Made by a program: the position numbers and the translations under genes. A stretch of 64,000 nucleotides of DNA from Streptomyces olivochromogenes (lineage in GTDB: Bacteria; Actinomycetota; Actinomycetes; Streptomycetales; Streptomycetaceae). The stretch is from NCBI RefSeq assembly GCF_021538895.1, contig NZ_JADDRL010000041.1:1-64000 (forward strand). Reading direction: 5' to 3'. Shown piece by piece: positions 41,244-48,898 of this stretch. The first letter of the stretch is position 1. Every line of letters begins with the position of its first letter. Under the pieces are notes generated by a model, which was given only the letters and a program-made list of their open reading frames with translations, made no database searches and was not told the origin of the DNA.

Positions 41244-42448
41244 CCGGCCCGGGCCAGCACGGCCAGCAGGACCAGCCCCAGGAGCGGATACGGCGATGCC
41301 AGGGGCTGGGCCCACCAGGGCAGGCGCAGATCCAGGTCCCCCTGGTGCGGCACCAGCCACAGCGTGCGGGCGGTGAACACCGCCGCCGTCAGCGCCGCGA
41401 GACGGACGCGGTGCTCGGCGAGGAGGACGGCGAGCAGCGGGACGCACCACACCCAGTGGTGGGACCAGCTGATCGGGCAGACGAGCAGGGCCGTCACCGC
41501 CGTCAGCAGGATGCCGTGCCGCTCCTCACCGGCCCGTGCCGCCAGCCACAGCCCAGTGACCGCGACGGCCGCCGCCGGGACGAGCCAGAGCGGCCCCGGC
41601 GCCGGGTCGCCCGACAGCCGCGCCACCAGGCCCTGCAAGGACTGGTTGTCGACGATCCAGGCCTTGCCCACCCGCCCGGTCTCGTAGAGGCGGCGCGTCC
41701 AGAAGTCCACGCTGGCCGCGGGCAGCAGCAGCGCGCCGAGCAGGACCGTGCCGCCGAACGCCGCCGTCGCCGTCGCCGCCTCCCGCCCGCGTCCGGTCAG
41801 GAGCAGATACACGACGAAGACGGCCGGGGTGAGTTTGACGCCGGCCGCGATCCCGAGGGCCGTGCCCTTGCCCCGGGCGCCCGGGGGTCGGGTGAGGTCC
41901 CACAGGATCAGGCAGATGACCGCCAGGTTGATCTGACCGAACAGCAGCGTCTGGAAGACCGGTTCGAGCCACAGGGACAGGGCGGTGGCCGCACACAGCA
42001 GCGGGAGCCGGGGCGTTCGGCCCGCGAGGCGGGCGGACAGGGTGACGAGACCGGCGAGCAGGAGCGCGTTGCCCGCGAGGAACGCCGCCTTCAGGACGGG
42101 GACGGGGATCCAGACTGTCGGCACGAACAGGGCCGCCGCGAAGGGCGGGTACGTCGCCGGCAGCCGCCACTCGGTGACCGTGAAGCCGTAGAGATCGCCG
42201 CCGTGGACCACGGCCTCGCCCTCGGCCCGGTAGACCAGCACGTCGGCCATCGGGGCGCGCTGCACGACGCAGAGGACGGCGAGACAGAGCAGGGACAGCA
42301 GAGGAAGCAGGCAGAGCAGAGCAGGCAGGGAGAGCAGGGAAGGCCGAGACGGCTGAGGAGGCCGAGCGGGCAGGGATGCCGCGGGGCGAGAGGGTGCGGG
42401 AGGAGAGAGTGCGGAGAGGGGGGAAGGCGTCACCGTCCGTTTTGCCAC
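41117..42448 (-). CDS. GT87-family (DUF2029) membrane glycosyltransferase
   Basis: Polytopic protein of about 443 residues with around ten helices. The segment MADVLVYRAEGEAVVHGGDLYGFTVTEWRLPATYPPFAAALF carries the DxxVY...Asp pattern of GT87/GT-C enzymes, which use polyprenyl-phosphate sugars (in mycobacteria, mannosyltransferases of lipoglycan synthesis). FGQINLAVICLILWDL and ISWSHHWVWCVPLLAVLL are typical. The first 45 residues are a low-complexity Pro/Ser/Leu leader. The last about 40 residues are encoded antisense to the XPB C-terminus and are basic and unlike the family. No ribosome site precedes the GTG; it lies 18 nt after the small upstream gene. Confidence 0.8.
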   Translation of the reverse strand: MAKRTVTPSPLSALSPPAPSRPAASLPARPPQPSRPSLLSLPALLCLLPLLSLLCLAVLCVVQRAPMADVLVYRAEGEAVVHGGDLYGFTVTEWRLPATYPPFAAALFVPTVWIPVPVLKAAFLAGNALLLAGLVTLSARLAGRTPRLPLLCAATALSLWLEPVFQTLLFGQINLAVICLILWDLTRPPGARGKGTALGIAAGVKLTPAVFVVYLLLTGRGREAATATAAFGGTVLLGALLLPAASVDFWTRRLYETGRVGKAWIVDNQSLQGLVARLSGDPAPGPLWLVPAAAVAVTGLWLAARAGEERHGILLTAVTALLVCPISWSHHWVWCVPLLAVLLAEHRVRLAALTAAVFTARTLWLVPHQGDLDLRLPWWAQPLASPYPLLGLVLLAVLARAGQAPSASISSASTIRYAYPCSARKRWRWAAKSWSIVSRATTE

Positions 42449-42466
42449 GGAGGTGAACCTATGCGG

Positions 42467-42652
42467 TTACCTGCGGTGGACGCCCGCTTCCTCGCCGTAC
42501 TCGCCGAGTATGACCACGCCGAACGCCGCCTCCGCGAACACTTTGACGGCGCGCAGGGCGTCGCCCATGCGGTGGCGGCGGTGCGGGATGCCCTCGACGG
42601 CTGTGGCACCGGACGGTCGGGCCGGGACTGGGTGGATGGTTGCTGCGCTCAT
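42467..42652 (-). CDS. 61-residue protein of unknown function
   Basis: Small product: polar N-terminus (SAATIHPVPARPSGATAVEG), basic patch (HRRHRMGD) and a hydrophobic/amphipathic helix ALRAVKVFAEAAFGVVILGEYGEEAG. GC at third codon positions is very high from codon 16 onward, favouring this strand over an opposite-strand frame that has a better ribosome site. It probably heads the unit with the GT87 gene, which starts 18 nt after its stop. I cannot name the family. Confidence 0.6.
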   Translation of the reverse strand: MSAATIHPVPARPSGATAVEGIPHRRHRMGDALRAVKVFAEAAFGVVILGEYGEEAGVHRR

Positions 42653-42743
42653 GTCTCCATGGTTGCTCCATCGGGGTGTAACCGACATCGGTCTGTGGAG
42701 CCAATCCCGGCCGCCCGCGCGTACCCCTGCGGATGGACACCCT

Positions 42744-42817
42744 CCCCCTAGGGCGGAGGGGCCGGTCCCCTAGGGGATGAAAATCCATTGGCCCTCACCC
42801 GCCGCTCTCACTAAAAT
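42744..42817 (+). promoter_or_regulatory. promoter region of the HelD-type gene with CCCCTAGGGG palindromes
   Basis: A vegetative-type promoter TTGGCC (42788-42793), 18 nt, TAAAAT (42812-42817). Immediately upstream lie two CTAG-centred palindromes, CCCCCTAGGG (42744-42753) and TCCCCTAGGGGA (42766-42777), 22 bp centre to centre (about two helical turns). A further 9-bp hairpin (GCCGTCCGG...CCGGACGGC) lies in the leader near 42855-42885. I see no sequence resembling a rifamycin-associated element. Confidence 0.55.
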
Positions 42818-42950
42818 CTCCGCTCTTGCCCGCCTCCGCACCGGAGCGCCGCCGTCCGGCCGGAAACCGGACGGCACCCAGAGTCACGGACCACGGACAC
42901 CCGACCGTCCGCGCGTCGCTCGCCCAGCAGGCCCACACGGAGGCACCCCC

Positions 42951-44990
42951 TTGTCCACGCCCACCGACGACCCCCTGGCACGGGAACGCTCCCACCTCGC
43001 CGAGTCCCGCTCCGCGCTCCGCGCCATGCGCGAGGACGTCGAGTCGCTGGACATCAGCGACGTCACCGCGAACTGGGTGAACGCCGAGGTCCTCGCCCGC
43101 CAGATCAACGAGCGCATCAAGGCGCTGGCCGACCTCAGCGACACCCCGCTGTTCTTCGGCCGCCTCGACTATCTGCACCCGCCCGGCGCCGACCGGGCCG
43201 AGGGCGCGGAGGGCGAGCGGTTCTACATCGGGCGGCGGCATGTGCACGACGCCGAGGGCGACCCGATGGTCATCGACTGGCGCGCGCCGGTCTCGCAGCC
43301 GTTCTACCGGGCCTCCAAGAAGGACCCGATGGACGTCGCGCTGCGCCGCCGCTTCGGTTACACGGGCGGCGACCTCACGGCGTACGAGGACGAGCACCTC
43401 TCCGACCCCGCCGAGGCGGCGACCACCAGCAAGCTGCTCCAGCAGGAGATCGAGCGTCCGCGTGTCGGCCCGATGCGGGACATCGTGGCCACGATCCAGC
43501 CCGAGCAGGACGAGATCGTGCGGTCCGGGCTGTCGGGGACCGTGTGCGTGCAGGGAGGTCCGGGCACCGGGAAGACCGCCGTCGGCCTGCACCGGGTCGC
43601 CTATCTGCTGTACGCCCACCGCGAGCGGCTGGCCCGCACCGGCACCCTCGTCATCGGGCCGAACCGGTCCTTCCTGCACTACATCGAGCAGGTGCTGCCG
43701 GCCCTGGGCGAGCTGGCGGTGCGGCAGGCCACGGTCGACGACCTGGTCGCCCATGTGGAGGTACGCGGCACGGACGACGCGGCCGCCGCGATGATCAAGG
43801 GCGACGCCCGGCTGGCCCAGGTGCTGAGGCGGGCCGTCGACTCGCACGTGACCATGCCCACCGAGTCGGTCGTGGTCGTGCGCGGCTCTCGCCGGTGGCG
43901 CGTCGCGGCGTACGAACTCGAAGAGATCGTGCGGGAGTTGCTCGCCCGCGACATCCGCTACGGCGCCGCCCGCGAGGCCCTGCCGCAGCGCATCGCGCAT
44001 GCCGTGCTGGTCCAGATGGAGCGGTCCGGCGAGGCCCCGGACGACCGGGTGCAGGACGCCGTGGCCCGCAACAGCGCGGTCAAGGCGGCGGTCAAGGCGA
44101 TCTGGCCGGCCGTCGACCCCGCGAAGCTCGTGCTGCGGCTGCTGACCGACGCGGACTTCCTCGCCCTGCACGCCGAGGGGATCCTCGACGAGGACGAGCA
44201 GAAGACGATCCTGTGGGCCAAGCCGGTGCGCAGCGTCAAGTCCGCCCCGTGGTCCGCCGCGGACGCCGTGCTGATCGACGAGGTCGGCGACCTGGTCGAA
44301 CGCACGCACTCGCTCGGGCACGTGGTGCTCGACGAGGCGCAGGACCTCTCGCCGATGCAGTACCGGGCGGTCGGCCGCCGCTGCACCACCGGCAGCGCGA
44401 CCGTCCTCGGCGACCTGGCGCAGGGCACCACGCCGTGGGCGACCCGCAGCTGGGACGAGGCGCTGGCCCACCTCGGGAAGACGGACGGCGTGATCGAGGA
44501 GCTGACCGCCGGCTTCCGTGTGCCGACGGACGTCATCACGTACGCCTCCCGGCTCCTCCCGCACATCGCGCCCGGTCTCACCCCGGTCGCCTCGGTCCGT
44601 GAGAACCCCGGCTTCTTCGAGGTCCGTACGATCGCGGACACCGCCGACGTCGTCGCCGCCTGCCGGGAGTTGCTGCGCAACGAGGGCTCGATCGGCCTGA
44701 TCGCCGCCGACGCCCGCGTCCCGGCCCTCGCCGAGGCGCTCGCCGCCGCCGGGATCGGCTGCCTGGCCCCAGGTGAGGAGACGACTCGGGAGACCCGGCT
44801 CACCCTGGTTCCGGCCTCGCTCGCCAAGGGTCTGGAGTACGACTACGTGGTCCTCGACGAGCCGCGGGCGGTCGTCGACGGCGAACCCGACGAGCGGACC
44901 GGCCTGCGCCGCCTGTACGTCGCCCTCACCCGAGCGGTCTCCGGCCTGATCGTCACCCACGCGGCCCCGCTGCCGGACCAGCTCGCCTAG
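42951..44990 (+). CDS. HelD-family RNA-polymerase-associated ATPase
   Basis: UvrD-like motor of 679 residues. An N-terminal coiled-coil arm (LARERSHLAESRSALRAMREDVESLDI, VNAEVLARQINERIKALADL) and a domain with YIGRRHVHDAEGDPMVIDWRAPVSQPFYRAS precede Walker A GGPGTGKTAVGLHRVAYLLY and Walker B VVLDEAQDLSPMQYRAVGRR. The closing motifs are VPASLAKGLEYDYVVLDEP and RRLYVALTRAVSGLIV. HelD proteins release RNA polymerase from DNA or nucleic acid; some actinobacterial members confer rifamycin tolerance. The TTG start was chosen because GGAGG lies 8 nt upstream. Its stop codon lies in the end of a MITE-like element. Confidence 0.88.
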   Translation: MSTPTDDPLARERSHLAESRSALRAMREDVESLDISDVTANWVNAEVLARQINERIKALADLSDTPLFFGRLDYLHPPGADRAEGAEGERFYIGRRHVHDAEGDPMVIDWRAPVSQPFYRASKKDPMDVALRRRFGYTGGDLTAYEDEHLSDPAEAATTSKLLQQEIERPRVGPMRDIVATIQPEQDEIVRSGLSGTVCVQGGPGTGKTAVGLHRVAYLLYAHRERLARTGTLVIGPNRSFLHYIEQVLPALGELAVRQATVDDLVAHVEVRGTDDAAAAMIKGDARLAQVLRRAVDSHVTMPTESVVVVRGSRRWRVAAYELEEIVRELLARDIRYGAAREALPQRIAHAVLVQMERSGEAPDDRVQDAVARNSAVKAAVKAIWPAVDPAKLVLRLLTDADFLALHAEGILDEDEQKTILWAKPVRSVKSAPWSAADAVLIDEVGDLVERTHSLGHVVLDEAQDLSPMQYRAVGRRCTTGSATVLGDLAQGTTPWATRSWDEALAHLGKTDGVIEELTAGFRVPTDVITYASRLLPHIAPGLTPVASVRENPGFFEVRTIADTADVVAACRELLRNEGSIGLIAADARVPALAEALAAAGIGCLAPGEETTRETRLTLVPASLAKGLEYDYVVLDEPRAVVDGEPDERTGLRRLYVALTRAVSGLIVTHAAPLPDQLA

Positions 44991-45165
44991 GGCCTGTCGT
45001 CAAATTCCCGTCTGCCCCGCGACGCCCGGCACGCACTCTCGCCGCACCGGGCGAAAGCCCAAGTACGTCCAGTACGAGGACTTCCGCCCGGCACACCGAG
45101 AGCACGCACCAGACGCCGCAGGGCCGCCCTTCGGGCGACGACGGGAATTTGACGACAGACCCTAG
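44987..45165. mobile_element. MITE-like element with 26-bp terminal inverted repeats, copy 1
   Basis: A 179-bp non-coding element. The left end CTAGGGCCTGTCGTCAAATT (continuing CCCGTC, to 45012) is matched by the complementary right end at 45140-45165 with one mismatch. Both ends carry CTAG, as expected for target duplication at a TA/CTAG site (IS5- or IS630-like). The interior has further self-complementary stretches and no transposase. The TAG stops of the gene on each side lie in the element ends. A related copy is at 46697-46825. Confidence 0.75.
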
Positions 45166-45869
45166 GGCCTGTCGCCCTGGACGGCGTCGAGCTCCTGGCG
45201 CCATCGCGTCACGGCCGTGGCCGACACCGGGCCCGTCCAGCCGTCCGGGCGGGCGGCGCCGCCGATGTGGAGGGCGTCGATGCCGGCGGCGCGGAGCGCG
45301 GGCACGTGGTCGAGGCGCAGTCCGCCGCCGACGAGCAGGGTCTGTTCGTAGCCCGGCTCGCCGCGCCGGCGCGCCTCGGCGAGCAGCGTGGGCAGGCCGT
45401 CGTCCACGCCGGACGCCGAGCCCGCGGTGAGGTAGGTGTCGAGTCCGGGCAGGTCGGCCAGCTGCTTGCGCAGGGCGTCGCGGTCGGCGGCGCGGTCGAT
45501 GGCCCGGTGGAAGGTCCAGCGGCAGCCGTCCAGCTCGGCGACGACCCGTTCCACAGCCGCCAGGTCCACCGCGCCGTCCGTGCCGAGGAAGCCGAGCACG
45601 AACTGGTCGGCCCCGGCGCCGCGCAGCTCCGCGGCCGCCCGCACCAGGCCCTCGACGTCACCGGCGGCGAATCCGTCGGCCAGCCGCAGCATCACGCGCA
45701 GGTCGATGTCGACGGCGGCCCGGATCGCGCCGAAGGTCCGGACCGACGGGGTCAGTCCGTCCGCCGCCATGTCGGTGACCAGTTCGAGGCGGTCCGCGCC
45801 TCCGGCCTGGGCGGCGACCGCGTCCTCGGGGCCGAGGGCGATCACCTCCAGGACTGCACGCGTGCTCAT
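45162..45869 (-). CDS. cutC: CutC-family protein
   Basis: TIM-barrel protein of 235 residues: LEVIALGPEDAVAAQAGGADRLELVTDMAADGLTPS (family N-terminal signature), IDLRVMLRLADGFAAGDVEGLV, ADQFVLGFLGTDGAVDL, CRWTFHRAIDRAADR and YLTAGSASGVDDGLPTLL. CutC was named for copper homeostasis in E. coli, but a direct copper role is uncertain; newer reports suggest sugar-related phosphoesterase or synthase-like activities. The stop codon is supplied by the right end of the MITE-like element. Confidence 0.9.
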   Translation of the reverse strand: MSTRAVLEVIALGPEDAVAAQAGGADRLELVTDMAADGLTPSVRTFGAIRAAVDIDLRVMLRLADGFAAGDVEGLVRAAAELRGAGADQFVLGFLGTDGAVDLAAVERVVAELDGCRWTFHRAIDRAADRDALRKQLADLPGLDTYLTAGSASGVDDGLPTLLAEARRRGEPGYEQTLLVGGGLRLDHVPALRAAGIDALHIGGAARPDGWTGPVSATAVTRWRQELDAVQGDRP

Positions 45870-45976
45870 AGGACCCCTTCCGTCGGTGTTCCCCTGGAGC
45901 GGCTACAGGTCTAGTCCAATCTCAGGGTACGTCGGGAAGGTGCGGGCCCGCGAGATCGCCCCCGGTCAACACGGAG

Positions 45977-46686
45977 TCATCGGAAGATGTTCATCTGCCC
46001 CGCCTCCGCCCCCACCAGTTCGTACGACACCCCCGCGACCGCTCGCCCCGAGTACAGCCGGACGAGCGTGGCGGTGTCCCCGATGAAACGCGCCGGAGTC
46101 CGCGTGCCGCTCAGCTCCCCCAGCCGCAGCGACTCGTCCCGGTCGTCCAGGTCGGCGTGCAGCGGCAGATGGCCCTTCTCGCGGGTCACCCGGGCGAGCA
46201 GGGTGAGCGCGTCCGGCACCCCGTCCCCGGCATGGGCTCCGGGCGCGCCGAAGGTGTCGCGCACGTCCCCGGCATGCACCCTCCCCCAACGACTTCGCTC
46301 GAACAGGGGGGACCCCCTTCCCGGCACGATCATGTCCAGCCCCCCGCCCGGGCGATCACCGGCCCGGCCTCGGTCATCCCGCGCTCCAGCTCGTCCACGA
46401 CCCGCACGTTCGTCCACTCGGACCGCTCGGCGATGTCGCGCTCGTTCGACTCGGGCGAGAACACCCCCTTCTCGAAACGGCTCTCCACCACCCGCAGCAG
46501 CGCGGCGGAACAGTGCGCGAGCACGTCCCGCACCGTCCACCCCGGACACGCGGCGGCCGCCGGCGCGAAGTCCGCGTCGGGCCGGGCCCGCAGCAGGGGA
46601 ATCAGGGCGTCCCGCTCGACGGCCGGCAGCCGTCCGGGCAGTTCGGGGTCGCGCGGCCCGTGTGCGTCCACAGTCAGCTCAGTCAT
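45977..46686 (-). pseudogene. frameshifted mycothiol-dependent maleylpyruvate isomerase-family gene
   Basis: Two frames together make one family member of about 235 residues. The N-terminal frame (46686 to about 46340) reads MTELTVDAHGPRDPELPG, ACPGWTVRDVLAHCSAALLRVVESRFE and ELERGMTEAGPVIARAGG, the DinB-like metal-binding bundle. It stops shortly after a run of six C on the plus strand (46340-46345). One extra base there restores the C-terminal frame (VHAGDVRDTFGAPGAHAGDG, RDESLRLGELSGTRTPARF, GDTATLVRLYSGRAVAGVSYELVGAE). Between the halves sits an interspersed repeat (46281-46317). The gene is either a true pseudogene or carries a homopolymer read error. Confidence 0.7.
46281..46317 (-). 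repeat. interspersed mini-repeat inside the frameshifted isomerase-like gene
   Basis: Read on the minus strand it begins GGGGGTCCCCCC, continues with TGTTCGAGCGAAGTCG and ends TTGGGGGAG, a shortened relative of the repeat inside mqnD. It encodes the foreign segment SPLFERSRWG between the two halves of the protein. Confidence 0.65.
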
Positions 46687-46696
46687 ACCGACCGAG

Positions 46697-46825
46697 CCAG
46701 GTCCTGCCGGCGAAGTCCCGTCTGCCTCGCGACGCCATTCCCACTCGCCGCACCGGGCTCCGACCCGAGTACCTCCAGCACGAGGCCGATGTCCGGCACT
46801 CCCCCAGTTCGACGACAGGACCTGG
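46697..46825. mobile_element. MITE-like element, shorter copy 2
   Basis: About 129 bp bounded by CCAGGTCCTG and CAGGACCTGG. The interior (CCCGTCTGCCTCGCGACGCC, CTCGCCGCACCGGGC, GAGTAC-TCCAG-ACGAGG) is clearly homologous to the element at 44987-45165 but shortened and diverged. It lies between the start of the isomerase-like gene and the HD-domain gene, where it may supply or disrupt promoter sequence. Confidence 0.6.
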
Positions 46826-46859
46826 GCGGCCGACGGCACGGGCGCGGGAGAATGACCCC

Positions 46860-47522
46860 ATGGCCGATCTCGACGCCCTCCGCACCCGTTGGACCCGAGC
46901 CCTGGAAGGAGCCCGCGGTCCCGGCGGCGGGCCCGACCCCGTGCCGTACGCCGACAACCTGCTCGCCCGCTGGCAGGAGCCGCAGCGCCACTACCACACG
47001 CTCACCCATCTCACCGCGGTCCTCGACCACGTCGACGTGCTGGAGAAGCACGCGGACGACCCGGACGTCGTACGCCTGGCCGCCTGGTTCCACGACGCCG
47101 TCTACCTTCCCGACCGCTCCGAGAACGAGGAGCGCTCGGCCCGGCTCGCCGAGCGCGCCCTGGCCGAGGCCGGCGTCCCGGAGGCCAAGGCGGCCGAGGT
47201 GGCGCGGCTGGTCCGGCTCACGGTCACCCACGACCCGGCCGAGGACGACCGCGACGGGCAGGTCCTGTGCGACGCCGACCTGGCGATCCTGGCCGCGCCG
47301 CCGTCCGCGTACGCCGTCTACACCGCGGCCGTCCGCGAGGAGTACCACTTCGTCCCCAGCGACGCCTTCCGCACCGGCCGCGCCGCGATCCTCGGTCAAC
47401 TTCTCGATCTGCCCCGGCTGTTCCGCACCGCGCACGGCCGGGCGGAATGGGAGGCGACCGCCCGCTACAACCTCGCCGCCGAGCTGGAAATGCTGTCGAC
47501 CGCGGCGGATCCGGCGTCCTAG
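46860..47522 (+). CDS. HD-domain protein, putative phosphohydrolase
   Basis: Helical protein of 220 residues. Metal ligands expected for an HD domain appear as HYHTLTHLTAVLDHVD, AAWFHDAVYLPDRSENEERSA (the HD pair) and LTVTHDPAEDDRDGQVLCDADLAILAAPP (the later Asp). Family members of this kind are uncharacterised phosphohydrolases. The gene starts about 35 bp after the MITE-like element and is followed after 10 bp by the DinB-GNAT fusion gene, so the two form a unit. Confidence 0.85.
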   Translation: MADLDALRTRWTRALEGARGPGGGPDPVPYADNLLARWQEPQRHYHTLTHLTAVLDHVDVLEKHADDPDVVRLAAWFHDAVYLPDRSENEERSARLAERALAEAGVPEAKAAEVARLVRLTVTHDPAEDDRDGQVLCDADLAILAAPPSAYAVYTAAVREEYHFVPSDAFRTGRAAILGQLLDLPRLFRTAHGRAEWEATARYNLAAELEMLSTAADPAS

Positions 47523-47532
47523 GGTGCGGCCC

Positions 47533-48600
47533 ATGCGTGCATTGGGCGGGGAACAGGTGGAAGAGGCCGTCGCGGGCTGCGTGGCGACGCTGCGGACGGT
47601 CGTGGACCGGGACTGGGAAGGGGTCGACGCCGCCGGGCTGGAGTGGAGTTGCCGGCATACGGCGTTCCATGTCGCGGAGGATCTCATCGCGTACGCCGGC
47701 CAGTTGGCGGGCCGCGCCCAGGACGGCTACGTCCCCTTCGAGATCACCCTCGAAGAGGGCACCGACAACGCGGGCCTGCTGCACGTCATCGAGACGACGG
47801 GCGCCCTGTTCGCGGCCACCCTCCGTACGACGCCGCGCGACGTCCGCGCCTTCCACCCGTACCCCTTCCGCAGCGCGGACCGCGAGGGGTTCGCCGCGAT
47901 GGGGATCGCCGAGGTGCTGCTGCACACCCACGACATCGCCAAGTCCCTGGGGATCACCTACGAGCCGTCCGAGGAACTCGCCGAGTCCGTGCTGACCTGG
48001 CTCTTCCCGCACGTGCAGCCCGGCCCCGCGCCCTGGCCCACCCTGCTGTGGGCGACCGGGCGCGGCGAGCTGCCCGGCCGCGCCCCGGTCACCGAGTGGC
48101 GCTGGCGCAACAACCTGGTCATCCCCACCGAACGCCTCGTGCTGACCGGCCTGCGCCCCGCCGCCGCCCGCGATCTGCGGCTGGGCGGTGACGGCGGCTT
48201 CGAGTGGATCGACGGCGGCCCGTACCAGGGCACCCGGGACGCCGCGGAGTTCATGATGAAGGCCTACGAAGCGGGCGTGCACCGGCCCGAGTTCGGCGTC
48301 TTCGCGCTGGTCCGGCGCCAGGACGGCCGCTCGGTCGGGGGCATGGGCTTCCACAGCGCCCCGGACGAGGACGGCCGGGTGGAGATCGGCTACGACCTCG
48401 TCGAGAGCGCCCGCGGCCAGGGCTACGCGACCGAGGCCCTGCGCGCCCTGGCCCACTGGGCGCTGGCACGGGACGACGTGCAGGCGCTGTTCGCGACCGT
48501 CGAGCGGGACAACACGGCCTCCCAGGCGGTCGTCACCCGGGCCGGGTTCAAGAAGGTGAGCGAGGAGGAGGAGTTCGCCTACGAACTGCGGCGCCCGTAG
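47533..48600 (+). CDS. fusion of a DinB/maleylpyruvate-isomerase-like bundle with a GNAT acetyltransferase
   Basis: Protein of 355 residues with two parts. Residues about 1-165 form a DinB-like helical bundle with potential metal ligands (WSCRHTAFHVAEDLIAYAGQLAG, GIAEVLLHTHDIAKSLG). Residues about 185-355 are a RimJ/RimL-type GNAT domain (TERLVLTGLRPAAARDL, FGVFALVRRQDGRSVGGMGFHS, VEIGYDLVESARGQGYATEALRALAHWA with the acetyl-CoA loop, and VERDNTASQAVVTRAGFKKV). A thiol-linked detoxification followed by acetylation is conceivable, but no activity can be stated. It sits 10 bp after the HD-domain gene. Confidence 0.82.
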   Translation: MRALGGEQVEEAVAGCVATLRTVVDRDWEGVDAAGLEWSCRHTAFHVAEDLIAYAGQLAGRAQDGYVPFEITLEEGTDNAGLLHVIETTGALFAATLRTTPRDVRAFHPYPFRSADREGFAAMGIAEVLLHTHDIAKSLGITYEPSEELAESVLTWLFPHVQPGPAPWPTLLWATGRGELPGRAPVTEWRWRNNLVIPTERLVLTGLRPAAARDLRLGGDGGFEWIDGGPYQGTRDAAEFMMKAYEAGVHRPEFGVFALVRRQDGRSVGGMGFHSAPDEDGRVEIGYDLVESARGQGYATEALRALAHWALARDDVQALFATVERDNTASQAVVTRAGFKKVSEEEEFAYELRRP

Positions 48601-48631
48601 CGTCCGGTCACCGGATCCGCCCGACGTCCGG

Positions 48632-48898
48632 TCACCGCACCCGTCTCTTGCGCCTGCGCAACCCGGAGCCGTGCAGCAGCCGCACCACCTCGCGGCTGCT
48701 GACCTCCACCGCCCCGGCGGCCACCGCGTCCGCGTACCGGTGCGAGGGAATGTCGTAGTGATCGCGCTCGAAGGCCCGCCGCGGCAGGCCCAGCCCGGCG
48801 GCGAACAGATGCAGTTCCTCGTACGACTTGTCGCTCACCAGGTGCGACCACATGCGCCCGTGCCCAGGCCAGGCCGGCGGGTCGATGTACACCGTCAC
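48632..48898 (-). CDS. DUF4031 protein
   Basis: Product of 88 residues beginning TVYIDPPAWPGHGRMWSHLVSDKSYEELHLFAAGLGLPRRAFERDHYDIP, the characteristic DUF4031 signature, with conserved Asp, His, Trp and Tyr, and a basic tail. Function unknown; short distance between invariant acidic and His residues hints at a metal or nucleotide site. The GTG start overlaps the stop of the upstream gene (GTGA), so translation is coupled. Confidence 0.87.
   Translation of the reverse strand: MTVYIDPPAWPGHGRMWSHLVSDKSYEELHLFAAGLGLPRRAFERDHYDIPSHRYADAVAAGAVEVSSREVVRLLHGSGLRRRKRRVR

Noticed and set aside
36763..41450. Long minus-strand frames of 929 and 795 codons
   Set aside because: Antisense to the XPB-partner and XPB genes, which have clear helicase motifs and correct codon bias.
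42460..42750. Plus-strand frame with a near-consensus ribosome site (GGAGGTGA) at 42460
   Set aside because: Third-position GC falls after about 50 codons and the opposite frame has much stronger bias; kept only as a finding.
42800..42950. Rifamycin-associated element upstream of the HelD-type gene
   Set aside because: No sequence resembling the known inverted GGGGCTTGC-type element was found between the promoter and the TTG start.
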